Origin: Blepharisma japonicum
Taxonomy: Eukaryota; Ciliophora; Heterotrichea; Heterotrichida; Blepharismidae
Direction of reading: 5' to 3'
Assembly (NCBI GenBank): GCA_949751835.1
Contig: CATKHK010000158.1
Span: 1 to 42,726, forward strand
Length of the DNA: 42,726 nucleotides
Translations under genes and position numbers: made by a program
The notes under the pieces: generated by a model
What the model was told of the DNA's origin: nothing
Database searches by the model: none
The model's input: the letters and a program-made list of their open reading frames with translations, nothing else
Part shown: piece after piece, positions 10,807 to 21,800 of the stretch
Layout of the letters: each line of letters starts with the position of its first letter
Numbering within the stretch: position 1 is the stretch's first letter

Positions 10807-11769
10807 TTAATCTTGATCTGCCCCTGTGTCCGAGCTTGCTAGATTATTCATAACTTCATTAATATCATGGACGTCAATCGAAGATCCTTGGTCCCATCCA
10901 GATAAATCTGATGGCTTCTTTTTTGTTTCGTAAGTAAATCGCCTTACTGGCGAATAGTAATCAGTTGGACTTTTTACTCTTTCAACTGAAACTGTGTAAC
11001 TTCTTTTCTTTTCTTGAATTTCGCACTTAGGCTCGCATATTTTTTTCGTTACTTTTCTTAATTTCGGCTTATTTTCATTCCTTTTTCTTTGTAAATTCTC
11101 AATTAAGGCCTGCTTAATTGATTTCCTCACATCACAAACTACTTCTTGGCTTTTATTTTCAGAAATCTTCTCTAATTGAGTTGTCCTAAAATTACTTTTA
11201 GGACTATTTTTATCGTCAGAAATGATCAGATCTCTACAGCTTTTCATTTCTGCTTCAGTGTTTTTATTTTTTTCAATGTATTCTTCAGCGTTTGGCCATT
11301 TTTCTCCTAATTTTTTATATGACCTTTCGTAAAGAGACACTAATTCTTCGTCTTTGATTTTCGAATTATTTTTAAAATCATAGTTGTTTTTTAAAATAAT
11401 TCGGCTTTTTAGTCTTTTTGAGCCATCACCTGTGTAATTTATGTAACTTTTCTTATGAGCAGTTAAAATTACTTCTGGGTCGTATTTAGGAGAGCTGCTC
11501 TCAGCCTTGCTTGAAAGCTCAATGAAAGGCTTCATAGTTGGTGTTGAAGAGTCAATGATCCTATATAACTCATTATATTTCCCCAGAGTAATTTGAGAAG
11601 CTGGCTGGTGAATTGAAAGGGGCTCAAATGAGTATCTTGTTAAAATAGAGTTTAAATATACCGCAGAATTATCTGTACGTTTTCCCACTGGAGTATACGA
11701 CCTGTGGGATCTTCAGGATTCCTTAGTGATACAATTCTCACCAAGTTGCCTCTGCCTGGTCTCACCCAT
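10807..11769 (-). CDS. Basic, unrecognised protein (duplicated gene)
   Basis: A 320-residue protein from ATG at 11769 to TAA at 10807-10809. The first 27 codons run in frame through one TGA (Trp, giving KESWRSHRSYTPVGKR); a GTG at 11688 is the start only under the standard code. The protein is rich in Lys, Arg, Ser and Glu, has no membrane segment or signal peptide and shows no domain I recognise. Its central part has mixed-charge helical stretches (ELVSLYERSYKKLGEKWPNA; SIKQALIENLQRKRNENKPK), and the C-terminus is acidic (DINEVMNNLASSDTGADQD). A decayed copy of its C-terminal half lies at 13972-14385 on the same strand. The number of intact codons against the decayed copy suggests that this one is functional. 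Confidence 0.65.
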
Positions 11770-12828
11770 TTATTATATATTTGTTTAATGGAAACATGAT
11801 AATCGAGAAATTATGTATGGAAAATGGATTTATTGTTAAAATTGAATTTTTTCAACACCTAAAATTATTTGTTTCTATGAAGACAAAAAGCTAGGAAATT
11901 GAAAGTTATAGGTGATTTCATCATAAATAATGACTGGTAATAATTTATCCTTAATTAAATGCTGATAAAATATAAAAATAAACTAATTTTAATTAATGGA
12001 TTTATAAATCCAAGAATGATTTAAAGTGGCAAAGGGATAGAGAAGCTGTAATAAGGTTTGTTTAAAGCAGGATGGGCTGAGGCTTTTGACTAAGAAAACG
12101 CATCAAAACTGGGTCATGATTTCTAAATTTATCCGTAAACAAATAAAGCATTTCTTCACTTGCAGGTTAAGCTTAGTCTATTTCTTTTAGCACTTGCTAT
12201 TGAAGTTTTGAAGCTAAATTTTCATGAATAATTGAATATGCTAAGACTTTGGAGGTTGTCTTTAATAATGCCAGTATGAACTTTTCTTAAATAATTCACA
12301 ATATTTCTAGCAGTGGCTATTGTGAATTGAGAAATTAAAATCTTTTCTTAGATTATTTTAGACTAAACAAATGATGCTTCTTTCTCAAAAATGGACATTT
12401 TTGATATTTAATATTTCAAAGTTAGAAAGTTTTAAGAAAGTAAATTATAAAAAATTATGAGCATATCACTAAAATACTCTTGGGAAAATTATCGTTTAAA
12501 TTTTACTGTGTAAAACATATTTTCATGTGAAATAAACGTGAATTTTATAATCAATATTTTAGAATTAATTTTTATGTTTGATTTCTATTAGCTTCATTTC
12601 AGCTTTAATTAGTACCAAAACATATTTCACTTAATAAGATTAATTTGCCAACTTCATAAGACTAAATTTGCCAACAGTGTTAAGAATCATCAAAAATGTT
12701 GATTACAAGGCAGAGTAATCATAATAGCTAAAGGTATTATTTTGAGTAAAAATGGCTTTTACTATAGCAGACCATATTTTTATATCTATCAAGAATTACT
12801 ATAAAATCAATTTTTTGCTATCTATAAT
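11770..12828. other. Intergenic region with a decayed gene
   Basis: No intact gene. The minus strand at 12062-12350 has a gene-like relic, listed separately. The remainder is AT-rich; the last few hundred bases before 12829 are presumably upstream sequence of that gene, without a motif I can name. Confidence 0.5.
12062..12350 (-). pseudogene. Decayed gene of unknown family
   Basis: Read on the minus strand, two frames join into protein-like sequence. An upstream frame has SQFTIATARNIVNYLRKVHT and GIIKDNLQSL. After a shift near 12245 the next frame has LAYSIIHENLASKL, then TAG and two TAA within about 25 codons, then SEEMLYLFTDKFRNHDPVLM and RFLSQKPQPILL before TAA at 12062-12064. Amphipathic helices and normal residue composition suggest former coding sequence. 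I do not recognise the family. At least one frameshift and three nonsense codons mean it cannot be made intact. Confidence 0.45.
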
Positions 12829-13746
12829 ATGAAATTAAGCCAAATAGCTGACCAAAAAATTGATCTAAGTGAAATTGAATCAGACTACTTATGGGGTCTT
12901 AAGGATACCCTAATGTCACCAACTATATACAGGATCTGTCTCTCTACCTTAGAAATTGATTTTACTCAAAAACTATCATGTCTTTTGCTAAAAATTATTC
13001 TAACTATCCCTCACAATAAAATTTATGGGATATTCGCAAAGTCTTCTGATGGCGAGCACTCTCAATTCATATTAGACGAAAATTTGAACTTCAAAAAAAT
13101 AGACACTTGGTCTTGTTCTTATTTTAGAGGATGACTTGTATCTTCTTGCTTTTATGATGACTCAATTTTTACTTTTGAAGATAAAAGAGGTTTTGAATTT
13201 ATAGACAGAAATAGGCTTTTAAGTCCTTGTGCTCGGAGATATTTAATTTCTCAAAATCGATGAATCCTCTTATCTCGCTATCCTTTTGGTCATGAAATAG
13301 ATTCATGTGCAGGTATTAACCAAAAAATTGTAATTGCTCTAAGAAAAGCTGAATTATGAGTTTATGATATAATTTTGGATTCTTACAGTAAACTTTTTCC
13401 AATAGGAATTCAAAGAACATCGGCACGAAAATCGATATTCAAAGCTAAAGGAAATATGTATTTAATGATTTATTCACAAGCAACTTATATTTACTCTTGC
13501 TATGATCCTTTTTTAGAATGGCATTTTATTTGTGAATTTTACAAGCCAATACCATGAACAGATTTTTCTGATAGATTTTCTTCAATTGCCTTGTATAAAG
13601 CTAATATTTATTATCTTAACAATTTGACTATATTTAAGTTTGATTTACGAGAATTTGAATCAAAGTGAGTTAAGTGATTCATAAGAGTTAAAAAATGCCA
13701 TAAAGGCTTTAAAAAAATGAAGATAAATTTTACAAATCTAAAATAA
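12829..13746 (+). CDS. Divergent propeller-like protein
   Basis: A 305-residue protein from ATG 12829 to TAA 13744-13746, with six TGA codons read as Trp (first at 13132). Repeated strand-turn patterns resemble the kelch-like family to the left: ISQNRWILLSRYPF compares with LDQNRWIQLTPMP, and IFKFDLREFESKWVKW with KFDLNEKR. The canonical YCFGG turns are missing, so relationship to the family is plausible but unproven. No signal peptide or membrane segment. Six of nine Trp codons are TGA, like the kelch array and unlike the conserved genes to the right. Function unknown. Confidence 0.6.
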
Positions 13747-13971
13747 TATTGCAAGCTTAGATTAAGATATTTAAATTAAAACTTTAAGATTTTAATATTA
13801 GAAATAATAAAATTTTTATATAAATATCATCTAATGAAAATCAATATTGTTTATGAGCTATTTATTAGTTTATTTCTGAGAAAGGCAAATTTACAAATAT
13901 TTGAAGAATTTGAATTTCGAGGATTTATCCTAAAAATTAACTTAATATTAAACGATTTATTTAAAAAAAAT
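13747..13971. other. Intergenic region
   Basis: No supported gene. A 66-codon plus-strand frame beginning at 13834 continues into the antisense of the pseudogene at 13972 and is taken as chance. Confidence 0.5.
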
Positions 13972-14385
13972 AATTTTGATATGCCTCTGTGTTTGACTAT
14001 TCATAATTTTATTAATATCGTGAATATCAATTAAAGATTTATGGTCACACCTAGATAAGTCTTTCGTTTCATAAATAAACTTCTTACTGTTGTAGTATTC
14101 AGTTTGAGTTTTTACTGAATCAGTATAATTCTGCTTTTTTCTAGAGTTTCTTACTTAGGCTTGCGTATTTTTCTTATTATATTTATGATTTTTAGATTAT
14201 TTTCATTTCTTTTTTGTTGTAAATTTTCTATTAGAGGATACTTAATTGATTTCTTAACATCGAAACTGACTCTTGATTTCTGTTGCCAAAAGTTTTCTCT
14301 AGTTGTTTTCCCTTAAAATAATTCTTAAGCCTCGCTAAAATACCAAAAAAATCAAATCTCTATAAATTTTTTCCTTTCCTTAGAA
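13972..14385 (-). pseudogene. Decayed copy of the basic protein gene at 10807-11769
   Basis: The nucleotide sequence aligns in order with about 10810-11260, that is the C-terminal half of the gene. Landmarks in the same order include CTCTGTGTTTGACT versus CCCTGTGTCCGAGCT, the TTATTCATAA block, ATTTTCATTTCTTTTTTGTTG versus ATTTTCATTCCTTTTTCTTTG, and a CAAATCTCTATAAATTTTT versus CAGATCTCTACAGCTTTT block at the far end. Many substitutions and small deletions break the frame, and no open frame of useful length remains. The segment between the copies includes the gene at 12829, so the duplication is dispersed rather than strictly tandem. Confidence 0.75.
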
Positions 14386-14682
14386 ATTCTAATATTTATC
14401 AATTTGAGCTGACAAATTTTCAATCAAAATAAGTAGGACATTTAGCTCAGATTTAAATGATTACCATTTAGATAATTTATATGCAGATTAAAAAGCTGAT
14501 GCTGAATTTCACACTCTCATGGGTGAGGCAGGTTAGCTGTTGACTTGTAACTAACTACAAAAAAAAAGTGGTTAGCTGATAATTTTATATGTGCAGGAAC
14601 GTTAATAAGAATACCAATTAAAGATTGTATTTATTGGCTAAAAGCTACAATTTAAGAGATCGAAATAGAAATTCAATATAAA
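14386..14682. other. Intergenic region
   Basis: No gene or RNA is seen. This AT-rich stretch separates the relic-rich left part of the window from the conserved cluster starting with RNase H2. Confidence 0.5.
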
Positions 14683-15456
14683 TTAAAATTTAAATCCATG
14701 CTTTAATTTCAAAAAATCTTGCAAATAATAACAATGATGCATAGTTGGCTCAATTTCTATTTGATTTTCATCTTTTTCAGCTTCAATTGGTCAGCTAACT
14801 TGAGGTAAGTTTTTCATTAAATCTGTACATGTTTTCCAAGAAAGCCTTATGTGCTGAGAATTGAATCCAAAAACAGGATCCATATTACTTTTCAGCCAAT
14901 TCTGGGTTATTGGATCTGAAGGGTATCCGCAGCCTATTTCTCCAAGAGTTTCTGCCATATCTTTAATAAATGAGTCTCTTGTCACTTTTGCACATATACT
15001 AGCTGCTGAAACAACAGGGAAAAGGCTATCAGCTTTTGCTGTAACATGAAAGTTAATCCCTGGAAAAGAATTTTGCAGTCTTTCTTGATAAAATGCAGGG
15101 TTGCCTACAGTATCGACATAGACATTTTTAACATTTATTTTGCTTTCTAATAATTCTTGAATTAAATCTCTTGCACTGTCCATGGATAAAACATTTAGGC
15201 TTATTTTTTGTCTGCTGAGCATTGAAGTAGAAATGATGTCACTACTCAAAACTTTGGTTCGATAAACTGCATGGTTTAGATTTTTGATGATATCAAATAG
15301 AGAATCTCTTTGCATCTCGGTTAAAACTTTAGAATCTGCGAATCCTAGTTTGCTGTATTCTTCCTTGTGGATTATAGGCCAACCACAACATGCATAAACC
15401 ATTGGACCAATTACTGGACCTCTTCCCGCCTCATCAATTCCTACCTCGTATTCCAT
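14683..15456 (-). CDS. RNASEH2A: Ribonuclease H2 subunit A (catalytic)
   Basis: A 257-residue protein from ATG 15456 to TAA 14683-14685. A TGA at 14791-14793 is read as Trp and adds a 36-codon tail (from PIEAEKDENQIEIEPTMHH) that a standard-code reading would lose. Motifs of type 2 RNase H: DEAGRGPVIGPMVYA at residues 8-22 with the first catalytic acidic pair, FADSKVL, DTVG with another catalytic Asp, then KADSLFPVVSAASICAKVTRD and GCGYPSDP. Type 2 RNases H cut at ribonucleotides embedded in DNA and degrade RNA-DNA hybrids in the nucleus. In eukaryotes the A subunit works with two accessory subunits, not seen here. Its neighbour at 15516 on the same strand starts 59 bp beyond this ATG. Confidence 0.95.
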
Positions 15457-15515
15457 TTTATTGATATTTTAAGTGCTATATATTTTAATTTTAGGCTATT
15501 TTGTTGAAATCTTAA

Positions 15516-16103
15516 TTATTGATTTTTCTTAGAAGAAATGCCTAATTTTCTCATTTCTTTATTTTCTTGCTGCAATGCTATGTTTTCTTCTTTAAGAGAA
15601 GTATTTTGCTCTTCTAGCATTCTTAATTTAACTAAAAACTCTGGAGGGATTTCATCTTTGATTTTAGTTTGATCTTGAGAGGCCTTCTCTTTTTCAACTT
15701 CTTTCAATTTCTTTGCTTCTAAGTCTATTTTCCCTAAAAGGTCCATATAAGCAGTTTCAGTTGCTTTACTTTGTTTTTTAAGAAATTCCAAGTTTAAATT
15801 GGCTTTCTGGACTTCATCTAAAAGACCTGCAAATGCTGAATTGTATGTAAACAGGATAAATAATGTAAACAAAAGAACTGCTTGGTAATGCCCAGTCCCA
15901 GACTGATAGATTGTGAAAATATAGTTAAGGTCCATCAACAATATCAGCCCAAGTCCGATATTTTTGATTTGGCTTGGCAATACTTGAATAGCTTTTTTTG
16001 CAAAATTCAATCTAAATCTCAAGGCAATATATATCAATGTTTGCAGAACAACAAATGCGAGCCCAATAATTGAAATCAAATCAGACGTATGAGTTAATGT
16101 CAT
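15516..16103 (-). CDS. BAP31-like ER membrane protein
   Basis: A 195-residue protein. Three membrane segments are visible at about residues 9-29, 47-64 and 73-95 (for example IIGLAFVVLQTLIYIALRF and AVLLFTLFILFTYNSAFAGL), followed by a long cytosolic coiled coil (about 100-190; EEQNTSLKEENIALQQENKE). The last four residues, KKNQ, form a KKxx dilysine ER-retrieval signal. Three TM segments, a coiled coil and a C-terminal dilysine are the plan of BAP29/BAP31, ER proteins that help sort membrane cargo. Sequence identity to BAP31 is not obvious by eye, so the call rests on architecture and size. No TGA codon is used. It is divergent from the gene at 16313, with 209 bp between starts. Confidence 0.7.
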   Translation of the reverse strand: MTLTHTSDLISIIGLAFVVLQTLIYIALRFRLNFAKKAIQVLPSQIKNIGLGLILLMDLNYIFTIYQSGTGHYQAVLLFTLFILFTYNSAFAGLLDEVQKANLNLEFLKKQSKATETAYMDLLGKIDLEAKKLKEVEKEKASQDQTKIKDEIPPEFLVKLRMLEEQNTSLKEENIALQQENKEMRKLGISSKKNQ

Positions 16104-16312
16104 CTAATTATTATATTAATATTTAATTTAATGTAAATTAATATTACAGTCATAAATTTTTATCATTTTATAATTTTAGATTTGATTAAAAGCTAGTATC
16201 GAGATACCTTGCATAGCCATAGATGCTAATATCAATGATACATGAAAAATTCAAATTTTAATGTTTATGGCACATAAAGACAATACAAAAAGGTTTAGTT
16301 AATAAAACGGAT
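16104..16312. promoter_or_regulatory. Shared divergent upstream region
   Basis: These 209 bp separate the start codons of the BAP31-like gene (minus) and the seven-TM gene (plus), so they must hold both upstream regions. The sequence is AT-rich; I see no specific motif. Confidence 0.4.
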
Positions 16313-18625
16313 ATGATGAAATTTATATTTCTGCTGCTGCTTCTCGGCTCAACTTTTGGCAATGATACATCAGGCAGCATTTTAGACCAAATGGAATCCA
16401 GCACATCAGACGCAGAATACGAAGAAAAACTTGACAATTTAGAAGCAACTGAAATATTAGGCTCTAGCTCTGAAGCATCATTAGTCGACACATCACAAAG
16501 CTCAAACGATGCTTCAAACGGTCTCATCAGTGAACTGCTCGAAATGGGTGTAACCAACACAGAACTGTCATCAGAAAACGTTGACCTCCAATCTGAGTAT
16601 GATTTGTTACAAGAACAATTAGCGGATGCAATTGGAAAAGCAAATACCTATAGAATTGACAAAGAAATAAAGTCTAAGATTCTCAATAAGGAGATTTCTT
16701 CTCTAGATAGCTATAATCATCAGCTAAGACAAGAAGAAATTGGGCGTAATGAAGAAGTGGAGGAGGCAAGTGATGATGAGGATGATGAGCTAGATGAATT
16801 AGAAGTCTCTGGGACCATGATTTTTGTAATCGGTCTTGGGTTTTTATTCTTGTTACTCCATGGTGCAAGACTGGTAGTGGGGTATAATATTGACAATTTC
16901 TTGAGTCCAGCTTTGTACACACTATTTGTCGATATTAGCATTCTTCTCGTTATATGTACTTTGACTGCTTTGGCTTCTTATTTTGAAATATTTGATGACG
17001 ATTACTTAGATTATGAAATTATTATTGCTGGAATAGCAATTTTTACTTTCTTTTGGCTGGTTTTGGGGTTATGGTTCATCATTGCTGCTCAGTCTTTTTC
17101 AACGACATGGATTAGACATGAAAAGGCTTGCCAGGATATGCGAGCTTTGACTCAAATTTTCCAAGATGCCCAAATTGATATGGACGGCTCTGCTTCAAAA
17201 AGAATGAATTCAATCATGAGAAGTTTCCACTATGCAATAATGAGACAGCTTTTTATATGTCCAACTTATCTTCCACCTGTAACTGAGTCATATTTAAGGA
17301 CTGATTTTGACCTTTCAGAATATCTCAGCAGAAGCTTAGCTAGCCTCCTAGAAGAAATTTTCCAGCTAACCTGGTTTGGGTATTCTTTAATTGTGATAGG
17401 GATTTTGATTTGGAGAGTCATTGTTACCGGAGATGACCAAGCTGAGTTTTTAGCTTTATGGGCAATTCCTGCTGTAATTATTTTGATTTGTCTGATGATT
17501 CTTTTAAAACTCCGATCTATTTACTATAAGCTAGTGCCAGAACCTACTGATCAAATAATTTTGAATTTGCCAAGAGACAATTTCGGCAGGTCGCCTGAAA
17601 TGAATGAGGACATTATTCCTAAGCCACAGTATCTCCGAGGTCATATTTACCCTAAAGACAGAGAAATCAACTTTGTGAACTGCTGCTTTGTCAAAATCCA
17701 TCCTTTAAAGCTAACTTTTTCTTATATTTTTGCAGGATCTTTCCCCAATAGACATGAGCTTCTATTTTGGTTTGATCGGTATGGCGTTCCATTCATCATA
17801 GGGGTTCTTCAAGCGATTTCCATTATTTTGACGCTCTGAATAACAGTAATCATATTATATTATGCACCTGTCCTACAAGACAACTGGGATTCACTTGGAA
17901 TTTTTCTGATAGGAGCAGCCATAATTGTATATTTATTTATGGCCTGCTACCTTGTCCCTGAAGCTATTCGTTATCTTACCTTAGCCAGCAAAATTGAAAT
18001 GAAAAAAGATAGAAAAATTATTGAAGAGGTCATTCTGCATGAAAAAGTAGAAAAAGCAAAAATGGTTGTGAGGGTCTACAGGCAGTTCAAAATGATTTAT
18101 AGAGAAAGAGTAGAAGAGGCAAAAGGCCAGCTTGACGACAATATCAGAAGGTTTAGCAACGAGATTTTCTTTTTAATTGCTGACCCAGAGACAAAAACAG
18201 TATCAATTTCACAACTAGAAGACCTTTTAAGCTTGTGTGGGGTTCGGCTCAATGAAGATGAATTAAGACTTTTCGCTAAAGAGTGTGCACCTGTAAGGAT
18301 TATTTAGGATAATACAAATGAGATCAAGCTTTCTGGATTCCAGCAGGCAATTGCAGTACTTTTGGCAAGTGCAGTTCTCAAACCGCAGATTGTTGTGAGG
18401 GCTGTGCTGACTCAGTATTTCAAATCAGATAAAGGGGAGGTAGTGAAGGATATTACGCTGGAAGAATTAAAGCAGTTCTTTACAGATTTTGGATGGCATT
18501 TTACAGATGAGGATGTTGAAGACTTTTTATGGGAAGCCAGGTTCTTGCTTGAAGATGTGGGATCAGCTAATATTGTGGAAATTGCAGGTTTCATTAGGAA
18601 CAATGTTGAGTCTTTTCCGAAGTAA
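16313..18625 (+). CDS. Seven-TM protein with acidic ectodomain and EF-hand-like tail (MLO-like?)
   Basis: Exons 16313-18292 and 18308-18625 flank a 15-nt intron and encode 765 residues; one TGA (17837-17839) is Trp. Residues 1-17 look like a signal peptide (FIFLLLLLGSTFG). Residues 18-165 are acidic and partly coiled coil. Seven membrane segments lie at about 168-189, 203-222, 236-258, 355-371, 379-400, 492-518 and 527-547. The segment around FHYAIMRQLFICP, FDLSEYLSRSL and FQLTWFGYSLIVIGILIW resembles in spacing the second loop and following helix of plant MLO proteins, but similarity is weak. The tail has a long charged helix and two degenerate EF-hand-like units (DPETKTVSISQLEDLL; then after the intron DNTNEIKLSGFQQ). 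Membrane signalling is possible, not shown. An ATG at 16316 is an alternative start. Confidence 0.75.
18293..18307 (+). other. 15-nt spliceosomal intron
   Basis: GTAAGGATTATTTAG interrupts the seven-TM gene between codons, after residue 660. It contains an in-frame TAG; removing it joins GCA CCT to GAT AAT and restores a 105-codon continuation to TAA 18623. Fifteen-nt introns are characteristic of heterotrich ciliates. Confidence 0.9.
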
Positions 18626-18818
18626 TATATTAATTTTAATTCAGATTTACCAATAATATTACGCATATTCATAATATTGCTGCAAAGCATCTATTTCCAA
18701 TAAATCAAGTTTTTAAGTAATAGAAAATTTAACATTTCAGTCAATTTATTACAATTCAATTGATTTCTCTTTATTAATTGTTTGACTTTTTTTTAAAAAA
18801 TTAATTATATTAAGCAAC

Positions 18819-21800
18819 TTAGTGCTTAAGAGTATGAATAAGATTGTCAATTCTTCTGAAAGTATTATTCAGGGCATTATCAATTTCTTTAGTGAATTTG
18901 TTATCAGCTTCCATTTCGGTCAGCTTCAAAGATAACATTTCTCGAAGATAATTTATTTCGTTCTTGCTTGGGAGTTCTAGAATTCCAGCCGAAATCATCA
19001 TCAAGAACAAGTTAATGAGCCTCCTTCCATGCTTTCTTACAAGGTTGTATGCTTTGCAGCAGTAATCTTTGAATAGCACAAACCCATCACTTTCTTTTCC
19101 ACCCATAACATAGGCCATTTCTTCTGTAAGCACAAATTTACTCCTTTCTCTTTTAATCCCAAACTTCTGCTTAAAGTTTCCTAAAAAGTGGCCAAAATCT
19201 ATATGGAATAAGTGTCCAGTCTCCGTAAGCATGATATTATCATTATGTCTATCTCCAATCCCAAGTATATACGTAGCAACACAGTAGCCAGCGCAGCTCC
19301 TAATGAAATTATCAAATGATTTATCATATTGGTCATCTTTTGGGTTGTGTTCTTTCAGATACTCTTTTAAAGGCTGCTTTTTCAAGGCTCCTAAAGCACC
19401 TCCATATGATGTTTGGATGTCTGCAGTGGTTTTTGACTGTGGAACCACTTGGATGACGCCTGATTTATCTGCAGTCGCCACCACTCTATAAGGTTTCATA
19501 CGGAGATCTAAGCCATTTTCGAGTCAGATCATATCCATGACTCTTATCATTTGTAAGGTAAGCACATCTTGTCTTAAGTCATCTCCATTTTTAAAAATAA
19601 TGGGAATATCGCCTGAGTTCATTTCTGAGTTAATAAGAGTAAGCCAAAGCGGCATTTTTTTAGAGCTCATGACTTTGCTTTTATCTATTTTTATTCCTTT
19701 AGCTTCCATTGCAGAGTCAACTGGCTCAGTGAAACGATCGTCAATTCTGATTTGATTTTCTGATAAAAGTTTCCGTAAGTATGATATTCTTTCTGCATGA
19801 GTTTCTTTATCTTTTATTGCAATACTCATGTAGCTGAATAATTCTATCATATTTACTTCTTTGAATAAATCTACTCTATATGATCCGCAAAGCATCAAAA
19901 ATTGTTCTAATATAAGCCCAAGCCTTTCACAAAGAGCTTTTACATGCAATTGGCTACGGAGCTCCCAAAAAAGCTCATGCCCGACAATGTAAGGGTTTTT
20001 TAAGGATCTTTCTATTAGAAGCTCACCAAGAGGGCTATAGTGTTGAGACTCAAAGCATAAGGCTTGTGCCAGCTGAGGCATATAGAGTGCTAAATCGTCG
20101 TCAGGGAGCTGAGCTATCCTTCGGCATGCATAAAGTCTGACATTTTCATCAGGAAAATCTGCATTGAGAAGACTTAGTGCATCTTCTGGCTGCATTTGGC
20201 TTCAGTTTTCTAGCATTTTGTAAGCCTCTTTAACTTGTAGTGGCCGACTCCAGTTTACTGATTTTAGAAATAGCGGTAGCGCTAATGGAAGAGTTTTATA
20301 ATGATCTCTACAAATAAATAGCAGCCTTCTTTCTTCTTCAGTCAGCTCACTCAGCGGGTCATGCAATAAAACTTTTTCTAGGCTTGCAAGTTCTTCAATT
20401 TGTGGGCGCGTTTCTAATAGTTTTCCGTCTTCTTCCTCAAGTCCATCATCTCCAAGATATCCACTTATCCCTGCATTATTATTCATGCTTGTTTTCGTTC
20501 TTGTTTGGCGATTTTTTGCAGCTATTGTAGATCTATAAGGTCTTGACAATCTCCTATACACTTTTTTCATATAATTATAGTCTTTTAGACTCCACGTTAC
20601 TTCTGGAGTAATGAATTTTTCGAACTGGACGTAAATTCTTGCATATTCTAGATTATTTTTCTTCAACACATTAGACGGTCTTGGGCCTGTGATTTCTGTG
20701 CTTATTCCATGGTATTCTTCCATACAAGCTAGCCTGTCCTCCACTCTATAAAATGGCCAAATATTAAGTGCTATTAGTCCAGTCCTCATAACCCCTCTTT
20801 CATCAAATAATGTTTTTATTGCACATCCCAAAAGAGCAGTTTCCCCACTATGCCCTACAGTATATATATTTACCCCTAGTCTGGTTTCCTTAGGCAACTC
20901 TGATATTTTAATTTTCAAGTCTACAAGTTGGTAGAATCTTGAGTAATACTGAAATGGGTAAAATTTAATTTGTTTATAGCATGATGGTCTAAGAATTGAA
21001 TCCCCATAAAGAAGCATAACTTCGAAGCTAAGTACATAAGGTGTAAAAGGTAGCCTAAATTGGGCTGAAAGATCTTGAGGAATATAGCAGGACGGTCCAT
21101 GGTTTATATGAGCAGATGAAGCCAAAGCTTGAAGTGCATTCCTTGATGACAGGCTAGTTCTTGAGCTTGACTTTTGTTTTCTGTTTAGGAGTGGAAGGCT
21201 TGATTTTCTGAAATAGGAATTCGTGCTTCGGCTTCTTCCACGGTTACTTTTATCTTTTCCTTTTTCTTTGATTTTTGGCATGATTACATATGCAGGAGTG
21301 TCTTCGCCATTTTTGACAGCGTTTCCTCAGTATGCTTCTGTGTATAAGTTATAGATCCCTTCAAGTCCACATATTTTGACTCGAAAAGGCCATTCACATT
21401 CTCCTGTGAACATTTCTTTATTTGATGCAACACCTTTCATTAGTTTTTCTGTGATCTCAGTTCTTACTTGTGTTGGGTTCATTTTATTCAAATGGAAAAC
21501 TCTTGGCATGGATAGGAATGGCTTCTTCTGTACAAGCTTTTCAGGCTCATATGGCAAAGGAGCTGGGGGATATCAAAACATAAGTGGGTGTTTCCCTTCT
21601 TCAGCTTCTTCAGCGTAAGGTGGAAATTTTGATTCTCATTTTTTTGGGACTTCAGTTAGCGTCACACTGAGATACTCCAATCCTCTAAGAGCGATTCTAA
21701 CTTGCCTATACGCCAGCATTGGGTAGTTTCCAGTAAAATATTCTCTTCTTCCTTTCACTTTAAAAGTAAGCTGATGCATCTGACTCTTTGGCCTCAGCTT

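Noticed and set aside
13834-14034. A 66-codon plus-strand frame with ATG
   Set aside because: Its second half is antisense to the decayed copy of the basic protein gene, so the frame is best seen as chance.
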